A stretch of 49,580 nucleotides of DNA from Stenotrophomonas sp. UBA2302 (lineage in GTDB: Bacteria > Pseudomonadota > Gammaproteobacteria > Xanthomonadales > Xanthomonadaceae): NCBI GenBank assembly GCA_002345545.1, contig DDVW01000039.1, positions 24,881 to 74,460 of the forward strand. The letters are read 5' to 3'. This document shows positions 1-8,872 of this stretch, one piece after another. Under the pieces are notes generated by a model. That model was not told where the DNA came from and did not search any database. It saw only the letters and a program-made list of their open reading frames with translations. Numbering within the stretch: the first letter of the stretch is position 1; each line of letters opens with the position of its first letter. A program made the translations under genes and the position numbers.

Positions 1-80
1 GAGAAAGGCAGGATTCTTACCAGGTAGCCACTGGCGACAACGGCCACCAGCATCGCCAGCGCGACTTCGATCGTGTGCAT
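1..80 (-). CDS. Probable Na+/H+ antiporter, N-terminus only
   Basis: An ATG at 80-78 on the minus strand is preceded by a GGAACGG ribosome site. It opens a frame of 26 codons that runs off the left edge (MHTIEVALAM, then a hydrophobic stretch ending VRILPF). The beginning resembles the first membrane helix of CPA1-type sodium/proton antiporters found in Xanthomonadaceae. Only the first helix is visible, so the family call rests on similarity from memory; another multi-pass transporter is possible. Confidence 0.5.
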   Translation of the reverse strand, partial: MHTIEVALAMLVAVVASGYLVRILPF

Positions 81-253
81 GTCCGTTCCACGGAATCACC
101 ACTACGACAGCAGGCTGCCGGCGCAGGCAGCGACGGATGAATCAGGCTACGGAAATTACCACAGCTGGCCACCGCCACCGGTGCAGCCGCTGTGCGGATG
201 CTGGCGGCCGGGCACACCGGCGCGTTCCGGGCCCCCTCGCATCCGCTTCCTGC

Positions 254-1048
254 TCACCGGCCGCCATCGAAGCGGTAGATGTCCATCGCCAGGAAGCCCA
301 TGTCGATGCCGGCATCGATGCGCTGCGCACCGAGCCGCTCCGTGCCGGCCGCGCCCATCGCGAAATGCAGCGGCAACAGGTGCTCGTCGGTGGGATGGGC
401 CTGTTCGGCGAACGGTGCCTGGCGACGGTAGTCCAGCAGCGCCGGCACATCATCGGCCTGCAGCTTCTGTTCGATCCAGCCGGTGAACGGCCGCACATAC
501 GGTGCCTCGCAGGCCTGGTCGTAGTTGCGCCAGTCGTGCAGGTTGTGGGTGATGCTGCCCGAACCGACCAGCAGCACCCCGTCCTGCCGCAATGGCGCCA
601 ATGCACGCCCCAGCGCCAGCTGGTGCGCCGGCCCCAGCGCTGGCTGCACCGACACCTGCAGCACCGGGATGTCGGCCTGCGGGTACAGCAGGCGCAACGG
701 CACCCATGCGCCATGGTCGAGCCCGCGCTGCGGATCGAGCCGTGGTTCCAGCCCCGCCGCCGACAACCGCGCGGCGATGTCCGCGGCCAGTTGCGGCGCA
801 CCCGGCGCCGGATACCGCAGCCGGTACAGTTCCGGTGGAAATCCGCTGAAATCGTGGATCGTTTCCGGCTGCGCCGTGGCCGCGACCATCGGCCCCTGCT
901 GCAGCCAGTGCGCCGAAGCCACCACGATCGCACGCGGACGCGGCAGCGCCGCCGCCAGCGCCGCCAGCCGCACCCCCAGCTGACCCGGCTGCAGCGCGGT
1001 CAGCGGCGAGCCATGCGAAATGAACAGGGAAGGCAGACGCGGGGTCAT
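254..1048 (-). CDS. DODA-type extradiol ring-opening dioxygenase (YgiD-like)
   Basis: A 264-residue cytoplasmic metalloenzyme of the class III extradiol dioxygenase family, which includes plant and bacterial 4,5-DOPA dioxygenase. These enzymes cleave catechol-type rings and use a zinc or iron centre. The family signature is visible: SHGSP near the N-terminus (His12), VASAHW (His47), TIHDFSGFP, DHGAWVPL (His112), GSGSITHNL (His168) and PTDEHLLPL (His223). His12, His47 and His223 are the likely metal ligands. Length is normal for the family. The gene is divergent from a LysR regulator across a 96-bp gap containing a dyad, the usual layout for a regulated enzyme. The natural substrate cannot be read from sequence. 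Confidence 0.85.
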   Translation of the reverse strand: MTPRLPSLFISHGSPLTALQPGQLGVRLAALAAALPRPRAIVVASAHWLQQGPMVAATAQPETIHDFSGFPPELYRLRYPAPGAPQLAADIAARLSAAGLEPRLDPQRGLDHGAWVPLRLLYPQADIPVLQVSVQPALGPAHQLALGRALAPLRQDGVLLVGSGSITHNLHDWRNYDQACEAPYVRPFTGWIEQKLQADDVPALLDYRRQAPFAEQAHPTDEHLLPLHFAMGAAGTERLGAQRIDAGIDMGFLAMDIYRFDGGR

Positions 1049-1082
1049 GGGAGCTCACTGAGGGAAGATGGTCACCAGCTTA

Positions 1083-1101
1083 TTGCGCAGGAGCAGCGCA
1101 A
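1083..1101. promoter_or_regulatory. Dyad, probable LysR operator
   Basis: A perfect inverted repeat, TTGCGC and GCGCAA separated by 7 bases, lies between the divergent dioxygenase and LysR genes. Its size and dyad form fit a LysR-type T-N11-A binding site, and its position would allow control of both genes. Binding is inferred from layout. Confidence 0.5.
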
Positions 1102-1144
1102 AAAATAACCTGCATATCAAGGATTTATTACGGAGGCAGAAATA

Positions 1145-2044
1145 ATGGACACCATCGAGGCCATGCGCGTGTTTGTCGCGGTGGTCGAGCGCAACGGTTT
1201 CAGTGCCGCCGCAACCGCGCTGGACCTGTCCACCGTCAGCGTCACCCGGCAGATCGCCGCGCTGGAAAAGCGCCTGTCCACACGCCTGCTCAACCGCACC
1301 ACCCGGCGCGTGAGCCCCACCAGCACCGGCGCGGCCTACTACCAGCGCTGCGTGGAACTGCTGGCCGAATTCGACGCACTGGAAGCCTCGGTCGGCGCAC
1401 AGGCGCTGCAGCCTTCCGGGCGGCTGCGGATCAACGCCCCGGTCAGCTATGGCATCGCCCGGCTGGCCGCGCTGCTGCCCGGCTATGCCAGCCAGTACCC
1501 GGAAGTGGAACTGGAGCTGTCACTGTCCGACCGGCAGGTGGACATGGTCGAGGAAGGTTTCGACCTGGTCATCCGCATCACCCGCCAGTTGCCGCCTTCG
1601 CTGATCGCCCGCCCGCTGGCGCAGGCGCGGATCATGCTCTGCGCCGCCCCCTCCTATCTGGCCCGGCGCGGCACCCCGGCCACGCCGCAGGCGCTGTCCG
1701 GACACGACTGCCTGCACTACAGCTATGCCGCCGGCGGTGACAGCTGGCAGCTGCAGGGCAAACAGGGTGAAGTGAACATCGACCTGGCGCCGCGCATGCG
1801 CGCCAACAACGGTGAGGTGCTGCGCGAAGCGGCCATCGCCGGCATGGGTATCGTCGCCCAGCCGGACTTCATCGTTGGGCAGGCGCTGGCCCGCGGACAG
1901 CTGGTGCCGGTCCTTGCGGACTGGGAAATGCCGCCGATCGGCATCCACGCCCTCTATGCCAGCCGCAGCCACCTCGCCCCCAAGGTCCGCAGCTTCATCG
2001 ACTATCTGGCCGGGCAGCTCGCCCCGGATACCGCCGCCGGTTGA
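1145..2044 (+). CDS. LysR-family transcriptional regulator
   Basis: A 299-residue regulator of normal LysR length. The N-terminal winged helix-turn-helix covers about residues 1-60 (MRVFVAVVERNGFSAAA, then a recognition helix around STVSVTRQIAALEKRL). A linker helix follows, then a periplasmic-binding-protein-like effector domain from about residue 90. The ATG is preceded by ACGGAGG. It is divergent from the ring-opening dioxygenase and probably controls it in response to an aromatic ligand. The sequence type (RTTRRVSPT, SDRQVDMVEEGFDLVIRI) is that of the large DhaR/CrgA-like subgroup whose targets are usually the adjacent divergent gene. Confidence 0.9.
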   Translation: MDTIEAMRVFVAVVERNGFSAAATALDLSTVSVTRQIAALEKRLSTRLLNRTTRRVSPTSTGAAYYQRCVELLAEFDALEASVGAQALQPSGRLRINAPVSYGIARLAALLPGYASQYPEVELELSLSDRQVDMVEEGFDLVIRITRQLPPSLIARPLAQARIMLCAAPSYLARRGTPATPQALSGHDCLHYSYAAGGDSWQLQGKQGEVNIDLAPRMRANNGEVLREAAIAGMGIVAQPDFIVGQALARGQLVPVLADWEMPPIGIHALYASRSHLAPKVRSFIDYLAGQLAPDTAAG

Positions 2045-2056
2045 GCCTCGCCCGGT

Positions 2057-4981
2057 TCAGTCCCGCGGGTACGGCCCGCCCAGCACCGGCAGCAGTTCGT
2101 CCAGCGGCAGCGGACGGCCCATCAGCCAGCCCTGCACATGGTCACAACCATGAGCCACCAGCCAGTCGTACTGGCCGCGGGTTTCCACACCCTCGGCGAT
2201 CACCGCCAGGCCCATGCTGTGGCCCAGCGACAGCAGCGCCCGGCAGATGGCCGCATTGCGCGGATTACGCTCGACATCGGCGACAAAGGCGCGGTCGATC
2301 TTCAGCAGGTCCAGCGGCAGGTGCTGCAGATACGACATGCTGGAAAAGCCGGTGCCGAAATCATCCAGCGCCACCGTGATGCCGTTGGCATGCAGGTTTT
2401 CCAGTACCTGCATGGCCTGGACCGGGTTGCGCATCAGGCTGCTCTCGGTCAGCTCCATCTGCAGCGCGCCCGGCGGCAGCCCGCAGGCGGCGGCAGCACT
2501 GCCGAACTCGTCCACCAGGTCGCTGTTGAACAGCTGCACTGCCGATACGTTCACCGCCACCGGCAGGGCTTCCCAGCCGTTGTCGGCCAGCACCCGCGCG
2601 GCACGGGCGGCAGCGCGGATCACCCAGCGCCCGAGCGCGATGATCTGCCCGGTGTCCTCGCACAGCTGGATGAAGTCCGAGGGCGGGATGAAGCTGCCAT
2701 CGGCCTGGCGCCAGCGCAGCAACGCCTCCAGCATCGCCACCGAACCGTCGGCGGCATGGCGGATCGGCTGGAAATGCAGCTCGAACTCGTCGCGCTCGAT
2801 GGCCATGTGGATGCGTCCTACCAGCTGCAGGCGGTCGGCATGGCGTTGTGCCAGGGTGTGGTCGAAGCGCAGCACCACCACACCGTTCTCGCGCGCGGCG
2901 TGCGCCGCCTGCGCGGCCCGGCCCAGCACCTGGTCGGACAGCTCCCCATCCAGCGGACAGCTGGCCACGCCGATACGGGGCTCCAGCTGGTGGAGGGAGT
3001 CGCGCCCGCGCACCGGTGCGGCCACCGTCTCGCGCACCACCTCCAGCACCCGCTGCGGATCATGGATGCCGGTCACCGCCAGCACGAAGTCTTCGGCCGG
3101 CTGGTAGGCCAGCAGGCCGTAGTGCAGGCCCAGCACCGCCAGCCGCGCCACCATCGCCTGCAGCACTTCCTCGCCGGCTTCGCGGCCCAGTGTGTCGGTC
3201 ACCATCTGCAGGCCACGCAGCTGCACGTGGATGATGGTGTAGCCGCCCCGGCCTCCATCCAGACGCTCGGCCAGTGCCTCGACCGTCAACAACCCGGTGC
3301 CCGGATGATGGCTGGCGCGCCAGGCCAGATCGCGCTCGTAGGCCAGCCGCTGGCTGACGTTCTCGGCCAGCATCAGGCAGGCCGGACGGGCATTGAATTC
3401 CAGCAGCGCCAGATGCCCCACCACTTCGAAGGTGCGGCCGTCGCGCCGCCGGTACAGCTGCGCGGCCGACGGCCGTCCGGCACCGGCATCATCGAGCATG
3501 CGCCGGATCTCCTCCCCGCCCTCCGCCGGACGGATGTCGAGCAGGGTCATGGCGAGGAACTCCGCGCGGCTGTAACCGTATTGTTCAATCGCCGCCCGGT
3601 TCACTTCGAGGAAGCACAGCGTTTCCACATCGAAGATCCAGAACGGGGCCGGGTTGCGGTCGAACACCAGCCGGAACTGGTGCTCGGCCTGCTGTACGCG
3701 GGCCTCGCTGCGCACCCGCTCGCTGATATCGGTGATCGCGCCGGCGATGCGTGGGCCGGCCTCCAGGCCATGGACACGCTCACCGCGCGCCGACAGCCAG
3801 CGCAACGATCCGTCGCGCAACATCAGCCGGAACAGCGCATTCAATGGCTGCCCCGATTCCAGTGTCTGCCGGACCTGCTCCCGCAGCTCGGCACGGTCCT
3901 CCACGTGCACCCACGCGTAGAAGTCCTCCAGCGCGGCATGCCGCGCCGGCAACGCCAGCATGCGCCGGGTCAACGCCGACCAGGCCAGCACCCGGCCGGC
4001 AGCATCAAGCGACCAGGTGCCGACCTTGCCGACCTGGTAGGCCAGCGCCAGCTCGGCTGCACCGGCGCGCACCTCCTGGGCCAGCCGCTGCTGGCGTATC
4101 GTGCCGCGACGCACGCTGCTGAACAGAAACGCGAATCCGCCCAGATACAGCAGATAGATGCCGATGGCGACATACAGATAGCGGTACCACGGTGCCATCA
4201 CCTCGTCATAGGACAGCCCGGCGAACAGGATCAGCGGGTAATCGCGCGGCGCGTCCACCGCACCGATACGGCGCACGCCGTCCAGCGGACTGGCCGCCAC
4301 GCCCAACGCGCGTGCCCGCTCCAGCACCGGCACCTGGCTGATCGGACGCGGCAGGGGCCGCTGCACCGCCATCGGGTCCAGGCTGTGCGCCAGCAGTTCG
4401 CCGCGCCGGCTGGCGATCGACACCACGCCCATGCTGCCGGTGTCCAGGCCGCTGACCACGCGCTGGAACACCAACAGCCGCAGACGCGCCAGCAGCCATT
4501 GCCCCGGCTGCACCGGCACGGCCAGCAGCAGGCTGTCACCGGCAACATCCCGCTCCACCTTGCCGACGTACAGCTCGCCGGCCAGCACCCGATTCTGTGG
4601 CTGCGCCCATTGCGCCAGCGCGGGATCGCCACGCCCCGCCGACAGCGGCCGCCCCGCATCATCCACCAGCGTGATCGAACGCAGATCGGCGTTGCGCTCG
4701 AGCGTGCCGCGCAGGCTGGCGGCCAGCAGCAACGGCGCCTGTTCCGGCACCTGCCGATAGAACTCGCGGCCATCACGGGCAGCACCACGCAGGGCCCGCT
4801 CCATCGTGCTCAGCTCGGCGCGCAGCAGACGGTCACTGCCGGTCACCAGCGCCATACTCTGCCTTTGCGCCGCCTGCACACGACTGCTGCGGTCGTTCCA
4901 CAGCATCAGCACCAGCGTCGCCAGCAACAACAGCGCGATCAACACACCGGAGACCGCAATCAGCCGCGGTGATGGATTCAT
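2057..4981 (-). CDS. Membrane sensor with PAS-PAS-GGDEF(degenerate)-EAL, cyclic-di-GMP phosphodiesterase
   Basis: A 974-residue protein. Helix 1 is at about 7-27, a periplasmic sensor region (dCACHE-like) spans 30-265 and helix 2 is at 267-288. PAS-like folds lie at about 312-425 and 435-545. The GGDEF position (550-710) has lost its motif (AEDF in place of GGDEF), so cyclase activity is unlikely. The EAL domain (715-965) keeps EALLRW (Glu752), the NVSAVQ and ELTES motifs, DDFGTG, KIDR and AEGVE, so it should hydrolyse c-di-GMP. The degenerate GGDEF may act as a GTP-sensing regulator, as in related hybrids. It is transcribed alone; the LysR gene converges on its 3' end. The signal sensed is unknown. 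Confidence 0.88.
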   Translation of the reverse strand: MNPSPRLIAVSGVLIALLLLATLVLMLWNDRSSRVQAAQRQSMALVTGSDRLLRAELSTMERALRGAARDGREFYRQVPEQAPLLLAASLRGTLERNADLRSITLVDDAGRPLSAGRGDPALAQWAQPQNRVLAGELYVGKVERDVAGDSLLLAVPVQPGQWLLARLRLLVFQRVVSGLDTGSMGVVSIASRRGELLAHSLDPMAVQRPLPRPISQVPVLERARALGVAASPLDGVRRIGAVDAPRDYPLILFAGLSYDEVMAPWYRYLYVAIGIYLLYLGGFAFLFSSVRRGTIRQQRLAQEVRAGAAELALAYQVGKVGTWSLDAAGRVLAWSALTRRMLALPARHAALEDFYAWVHVEDRAELREQVRQTLESGQPLNALFRLMLRDGSLRWLSARGERVHGLEAGPRIAGAITDISERVRSEARVQQAEHQFRLVFDRNPAPFWIFDVETLCFLEVNRAAIEQYGYSRAEFLAMTLLDIRPAEGGEEIRRMLDDAGAGRPSAAQLYRRRDGRTFEVVGHLALLEFNARPACLMLAENVSQRLAYERDLAWRASHHPGTGLLTVEALAERLDGGRGGYTIIHVQLRGLQMVTDTLGREAGEEVLQAMVARLAVLGLHYGLLAYQPAEDFVLAVTGIHDPQRVLEVVRETVAAPVRGRDSLHQLEPRIGVASCPLDGELSDQVLGRAAQAAHAARENGVVVLRFDHTLAQRHADRLQLVGRIHMAIERDEFELHFQPIRHAADGSVAMLEALLRWRQADGSFIPPSDFIQLCEDTGQIIALGRWVIRAAARAARVLADNGWEALPVAVNVSAVQLFNSDLVDEFGSAAAACGLPPGALQMELTESSLMRNPVQAMQVLENLHANGITVALDDFGTGFSSMSYLQHLPLDLLKIDRAFVADVERNPRNAAICRALLSLGHSMGLAVIAEGVETRGQYDWLVAHGCDHVQGWLMGRPLPLDELLPVLGGPYPRD

Positions 4982-5378
4982 GCCCTGGAGCTCCCCTCTT
5001 TCCCCGTCATTGCTCGCCGATGCATGGTCTGGTGGTCGTGGTTGGGCGGGACGGCAGCGAACGATGGCTGTCGGCCGTCATCGGCGGTGTTTCCGGGAAG
5101 CGGCACACACTCCCGCACTCATCCCCGACCGCACGCACAACGCCATGCGCGGCGCCACAGCATGCAGCAAACAGGCCCGCTGCGGGAAGAGCTGTTGCAG
5201 TGCGGCGGCACGCGAGACTCGGCGGTTTTCATCTGCATATCCTCCCCGGGCACGCCCCCGATTCCACGCCGCAACCGGTGCCAGACCTCGCAGGCGACCT
5301 GCTGCGATACACGGCACAGGGGTGCGGCGCTGGCTGCAGACAGTATCGATAGACACACCACCGGCAGTCGGTGGGTAC
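4982..5378. other. Intergenic region without a gene
   Basis: A 397-bp gap between two minus-strand genes. No convincing coding sequence is present; the open frames here lack ribosome sites and extend into the neighbours antisense. A short GC hairpin (5358-5374, CCACCG/CGGTGG arms) follows the stop of the oxygenase gene but lacks a T-run. The right part must contain the promoter of the EAL-domain gene, which I could not pinpoint. Confidence 0.6.
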
Positions 5379-6305
5379 TCAGCGCAGTGGCGGCCACGCC
5401 ATCAGTGCGGCCGGCTCGCGGCCGACACGGCGGCAGGCATGGGCACAGATGCCGTCACTCAGCGCTATGCGGAACAGCGGCGCCACGCTGCGCAGCACGC
5501 GCGCGGCCACGGTGGACTGCAACTGCTGGCCACGGCTGCGGCCAAGCATCTGCGTGGCCCAGTCAGGCAGCAGCGCCGCACCGGCGGACAGGAACAGATC
5601 GCGTGACATCCCCGGCAGCGGAACCGGCAGACGCGCGTTGCCGAGCACCTCCAGCACCTCGCGCGAGCGCGCATCCATCCGCAGTTGCGGCTGCAGTGCC
5701 TGGAAATAGTCCCGCACCTGCGCCTCACTGGCGGGCACGTCACGTGCTCCCAGGGCTTCGGCCACGCACCGGTATTCCTCGTAGTAGCGGTCGGCGATCG
5801 CCACCGGCACCTCGCGGCAGTAACGCCGGCAGCCCTGCAGAAAACCGAAGGCCTCGGTGACATGCACCCAGGTCAGCAGTTCCGGATCATCCGCTGCATA
5901 GCGGCGACCATCGGGCAGGGTGCCTGCGACCCGCACATGGATGGCGCGGACCCGCTCGATCACCTGCTCCACCGCAGCCTTCGGTGCATAAGTGGTGGTG
6001 GCGACGAAACCGGTGGTACGGCGCAGGCGGCCGAGCAGATCCTCGCGGAAGTTCGAGTGTTCATATACGCCTGCCAGCGCACGCGGGTGCAGCAGCTGCA
6101 GCATCAACGCACACAGGCCGCCGGCGAGCATGCCGGGAAAATCGGAATGGATGCACCAGGTGACACTGTCCGGGCCGAACCAGCCCGGGTCACCGGTTGG
6201 CGCGTCATAGTCCACACCCGCGGGCTCACGCGGGAAGGCATCGAGCACCCAGCGCCGGATCTGCGCGGTGGCGGCATCGGAAACACGGCGGGAAAGAACG
6301 TTCAT
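5379..6305 (-). CDS. MpaB-family oxygenase (DUF2236)
   Basis: About 308 residues from the ATG at 6305 (MNVLSRRVSD). The open frame continues upstream, but those codons look non-coding, so the inner start was chosen. Family features include PGMLAGGLCALMLQLLHPRALAGVYEHSNF, the RRTTGFVATTTYAP block and WVHVTEAFGF. The DUF2236 family includes latex-clearing protein Lcp and the mycophenolic acid enzyme MpaB, which bind haem b through a conserved His and act as dioxygenases. The substrate here is unknown. It is a single gene, divergent from a small membrane protein. Confidence 0.8.
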   Translation of the reverse strand: MNVLSRRVSDAATAQIRRWVLDAFPREPAGVDYDAPTGDPGWFGPDSVTWCIHSDFPGMLAGGLCALMLQLLHPRALAGVYEHSNFREDLLGRLRRTTGFVATTTYAPKAAVEQVIERVRAIHVRVAGTLPDGRRYAADDPELLTWVHVTEAFGFLQGCRRYCREVPVAIADRYYEEYRCVAEALGARDVPASEAQVRDYFQALQPQLRMDARSREVLEVLGNARLPVPLPGMSRDLFLSAGAALLPDWATQMLGRSRGQQLQSTVAARVLRSVAPLFRIALSDGICAHACRRVGREPAALMAWPPLR

Positions 6306-6529
6306 GGCGCCAATCCTAACGTCGACGCCACGCGAATCGATGCCGGCCCGCGCCGGCCAGGATTCCGGCTGCACCACCGCGCGACGCTGACATGACATGT
6401 GCAAGCGCAGCACAGGCCTGCCGCTGCGACCTGCCTTTCAGAGACTTGCCCGATGACGCACCGCAAAAAAATCGGCATGGCGCTGGCACCGGTTGCCGGC
6501 GGCGCGGCCGCATCCTCGCAACCTCCCCA

Positions 6530-6557
6530 TTGCCAAGCGGCGGGAAAGTGCTAGAAC
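6530..6557 (+). promoter_or_regulatory. Probable sigma-70 promoter
   Basis: TTGCCA at 6530-6535 and TAGAAC at 6552-6557 are separated by 16 bases. The element lies about 70 bp upstream of the membrane protein ATG at 6626. The match is moderate. Confidence 0.45.
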
Positions 6558-6625
6558 TGGAGGCGCCTGACTGTTCCACGCCGCCTCCGTCGTTCGTTCC
6601 AGAACGTTACTGCAAGGAGCTCAAC

Positions 6626-7228
6626 ATGATTGCGTTGTTCAAGGGTTTGGGATTGCTGTTGCAGGACAACGAGCTGTATCGCAGCCCGTTTGAAAAGCAG
6701 GTCGCGCACTGGAAGAACCTCAGCGACGAACAGATCCGCGAGGAGGTCGCGCTGCTGGCCAAGGCCAAGTGCCAATGGCTGATGACTTCGATCGTGCTCT
6801 GGCAGGCCTCGTCGCTGCTGATCCTGGGTCTGATCACCAACTATCTGTGGCGCGATGATTTCCATATCACCTTCACCCGGGTGGTGGTCGTGCTCGGCTC
6901 GTGGATCTCGATCCTGTTCGTGATCTGGTTCATGGCCAACATGTTCGACCGTACCGCCGGCTTCGAGCGGTGGATGAAAGCCTTCAACAGCCGCGCACGG
7001 ATCAGCTCCGATGCCGACAGCGTTGATGAAGTGGCGCAGGCGCTGGAGATGGCCCGGCATTACCCCGAAGTGCTGGACTACAAGCAGGCCGTCTCCTCAC
7101 GCCGCGAACTGCGCCACGAGGATGTGCGCATCATGCGTGAGCTGGGCCGCATGCGGCAGCATTCGGAACTGGTCGGAAAACTGAACCACGTCGGCGATGA
7201 CGGCCTGCGCCTGCAGCCCGCGTTCTGA
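6626..7228 (+). CDS. Conserved two-helix membrane protein of unknown function
   Basis: A 200-residue protein starting MIALFKGLGL. The ATG at 6626 has a clear AAGGAG six bases upstream, so the longer open frame starting at 6392 is rejected. Two hydrophobic segments, at about residues 55-75 and 88-110, are separated by a short loop. A charged cytoplasmic tail follows, with helical content (ARHYPEVLDYKQAVSSRRELRHEDVR). I do not recognise a family. It is flanked by its own promoter and a strong terminator, so it is monocistronic. Confidence 0.7.
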   Translation: MIALFKGLGLLLQDNELYRSPFEKQVAHWKNLSDEQIREEVALLAKAKCQWLMTSIVLWQASSLLILGLITNYLWRDDFHITFTRVVVVLGSWISILFVIWFMANMFDRTAGFERWMKAFNSRARISSDADSVDEVAQALEMARHYPEVLDYKQAVSSRRELRHEDVRIMRELGRMRQHSELVGKLNHVGDDGLRLQPAF

Positions 7229-7253
7229 TCGCTGCGCAGCTTTACCGCTTTCC

Positions 7254-7283
7254 ATCGCCGCGCACAGTCGCGGCGATTTCTTC
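7254..7283 (+). terminator. Rho-independent terminator
   Basis: A perfect 9-bp stem (ATCGCCGCG / CGCGGCGAT) with a 6-base loop is followed by a T-rich tract, 25 bp after the stop of the membrane protein gene. Confidence 0.75.
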
Positions 7284-7425
7284 TGCGGTCTGCAGCGGCC
7301 ACCCAACATCGCAGGGCGTCATGCCACCGCTCTTTGCACCAAGAATGCGGCAGATCGTCCGCGGCAGAGTGTGTGGCGGCAAGCGCTGCGGAAGTACACG
7401 CATCAGAGCTGCGCAGCCGACAGCA

Positions 7426-8850
7426 TCACAGCCCGGGCGGCAGTGTCACCTCGAAACGCGCGCCGCCCAGCTCACTCGAGCGCTTGACCTGCAGTTCGCC
7501 ACGATAGTCCTTGATCAGGTCCTGCACGATCGACAGACCGATGCCATGGCCCTGGACCCGCTCATCGCCACGCACGCCCCGTTGCAGCACCTTGGCGATG
7601 TTTTCCTCGGCGATGCCGGGGCCGTCATCGTCCACCGCCAGCAGCAGGCCGGCACGGCGGCCCGGCGCGGCGGCGATCGGTTTGGCGGTCAGAAGCACGC
7701 CGCGACGCGCCCACTTGAACGCGTTCTCCAGCAGGTTGCCGAGCAGCTCCTGCAAATCGCCCGGCTCGCCGTAGAAGCAGACCCCCGGGGCGATATCGAA
7801 TTCGCACAGCACGCCCTTGCTGGCATAGATCTTCTCCAGCCCCGGCACGATGTCCTCAGCGGTAGCCTCGATCGACACCGGCGCGGAGAACAGCTTGTGG
7901 CCGGAGGACGCCGCACGTGCCAGCTGGTAGGACACCAGGTTGTTCATGCGCTGCAGCTGCACATCCAGTTCCTCGCGCAACGCGGCATCATCGGCGCCGC
8001 TGTCAAGCTGGGTGCGCAGCACCGCAATCGGCGTCTTCAGACTGTGGGCAAGATCGGCCAGCGTGTTGCGCTGCCGCTCCAGGTTCTCGCGCTCGCTTTC
8101 GATGAAGGCATTGATGCTTTCGGTCAACGGTTCCAGCTCGCGCGGATGCATTTCGCTCATGCGCTCGCGCTGGCCGCGCTGCACCCGGGTCAGTTCGTTG
8201 ATCACGCGCTTGAGCGGACGCAGGCTCCACTGCAGCACGAAGGTCTGCAGCAGCAGCAGGATCAGGCCGGTGACGCCCAGCCAGAACCACACCGCGCTGC
8301 GGAACACGCGCAGCTGCGCGCCCAGCGCGCGCGAGTCTTCCAGTACGTAGATGGTGTAGGGAAACTCCGCTTCCGGCATGCCGTCACCGCCCCACACCAG
8401 TCCCAGGCCGTAGCGGTAGACCGAGCCGGGCGAGCCGTCGATCTGGGTGATCGGCAGCGGCCCTTCAAACACTTCCTGGCGGGGATCGAGCAGGTGGCCG
8501 CTGACATCGGGCAGGATCGGTCCTTCGGCGGACATCGAATTGCCGTGGTCGCCCGTCATCACCACCTGCAGGTAGAGGCCACTGCCGGGCACATCGAAGC
8601 GCGGGTCCGGCGGCTGCTCACGGATATACAGCGAACCGTCGCGGGTGAAGTCGATGCCACCGGCATAGGCGGTGGCGTAGTTTTTCAACCGCTCGCGCAG
8701 GTTGGCGCGGGCGGTATCCGCGAAGGCGGTATCCAGAGCATAACCGGCCAAGGCCAGGAAGGCGATCAGCCCCAGCGAAGCGGACAGCAGCTGGCGCGCC
8801 TGCAAAGAACGCGGCCGCCAACGCTTCAATAGCCACTGACGGCCCGTCAT
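7426..8850 (-). CDS. phoQ: Sensor histidine kinase, PhoQ-type
   Basis: A 474-residue inner-membrane kinase. The first membrane helix is at about 21-42, a periplasmic sensor domain spans 45-185 and the second helix is at 187-207. HAMP follows at 208-260. The dimerisation box LADLAHSLKTP carries the phospho-accepting His269. The ATPase domain shows LLGNLLENAFKWA (N box), DDGPGI (G1) and GHGIGLSIV (G2). It lies 22 bp downstream of the response regulator gene and is almost certainly co-transcribed. PhoQ orthologues sense low divalent cations, acid pH or antimicrobial peptides. In xanthomonads the system is linked to virulence, envelope stress and, in Stenotrophomonas, polymyxin tolerance. Confidence 0.88.
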   Translation of the reverse strand: MTGRQWLLKRWRPRSLQARQLLSASLGLIAFLALAGYALDTAFADTARANLRERLKNYATAYAGGIDFTRDGSLYIREQPPDPRFDVPGSGLYLQVVMTGDHGNSMSAEGPILPDVSGHLLDPRQEVFEGPLPITQIDGSPGSVYRYGLGLVWGGDGMPEAEFPYTIYVLEDSRALGAQLRVFRSAVWFWLGVTGLILLLLQTFVLQWSLRPLKRVINELTRVQRGQRERMSEMHPRELEPLTESINAFIESERENLERQRNTLADLAHSLKTPIAVLRTQLDSGADDAALREELDVQLQRMNNLVSYQLARAASSGHKLFSAPVSIEATAEDIVPGLEKIYASKGVLCEFDIAPGVCFYGEPGDLQELLGNLLENAFKWARRGVLLTAKPIAAAPGRRAGLLLAVDDDGPGIAEENIAKVLQRGVRGDERVQGHGIGLSIVQDLIKDYRGELQVKRSSELGGARFEVTLPPGL

Positions 8851-8872
8851 ACCACGTTGCGCCCGACCGGGC

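Noticed and set aside
2138..4972. A 944-codon plus-strand ORF
   Set aside because: It is exactly antisense to the EAL-domain gene, is His/Arg/Gln rich and lacks any domain; a by-product of high GC third positions.
6392..6625. Upstream extension of the two-helix membrane protein
   Set aside because: No ribosome site at 6392 and non-coding composition; AAGGAG sits before 6626 and a promoter overlaps the extension.
7321..8832. A 503-codon plus-strand ORF opposite phoQ
   Set aside because: Antisense shadow with no ribosome site; the minus strand has a full histidine kinase.
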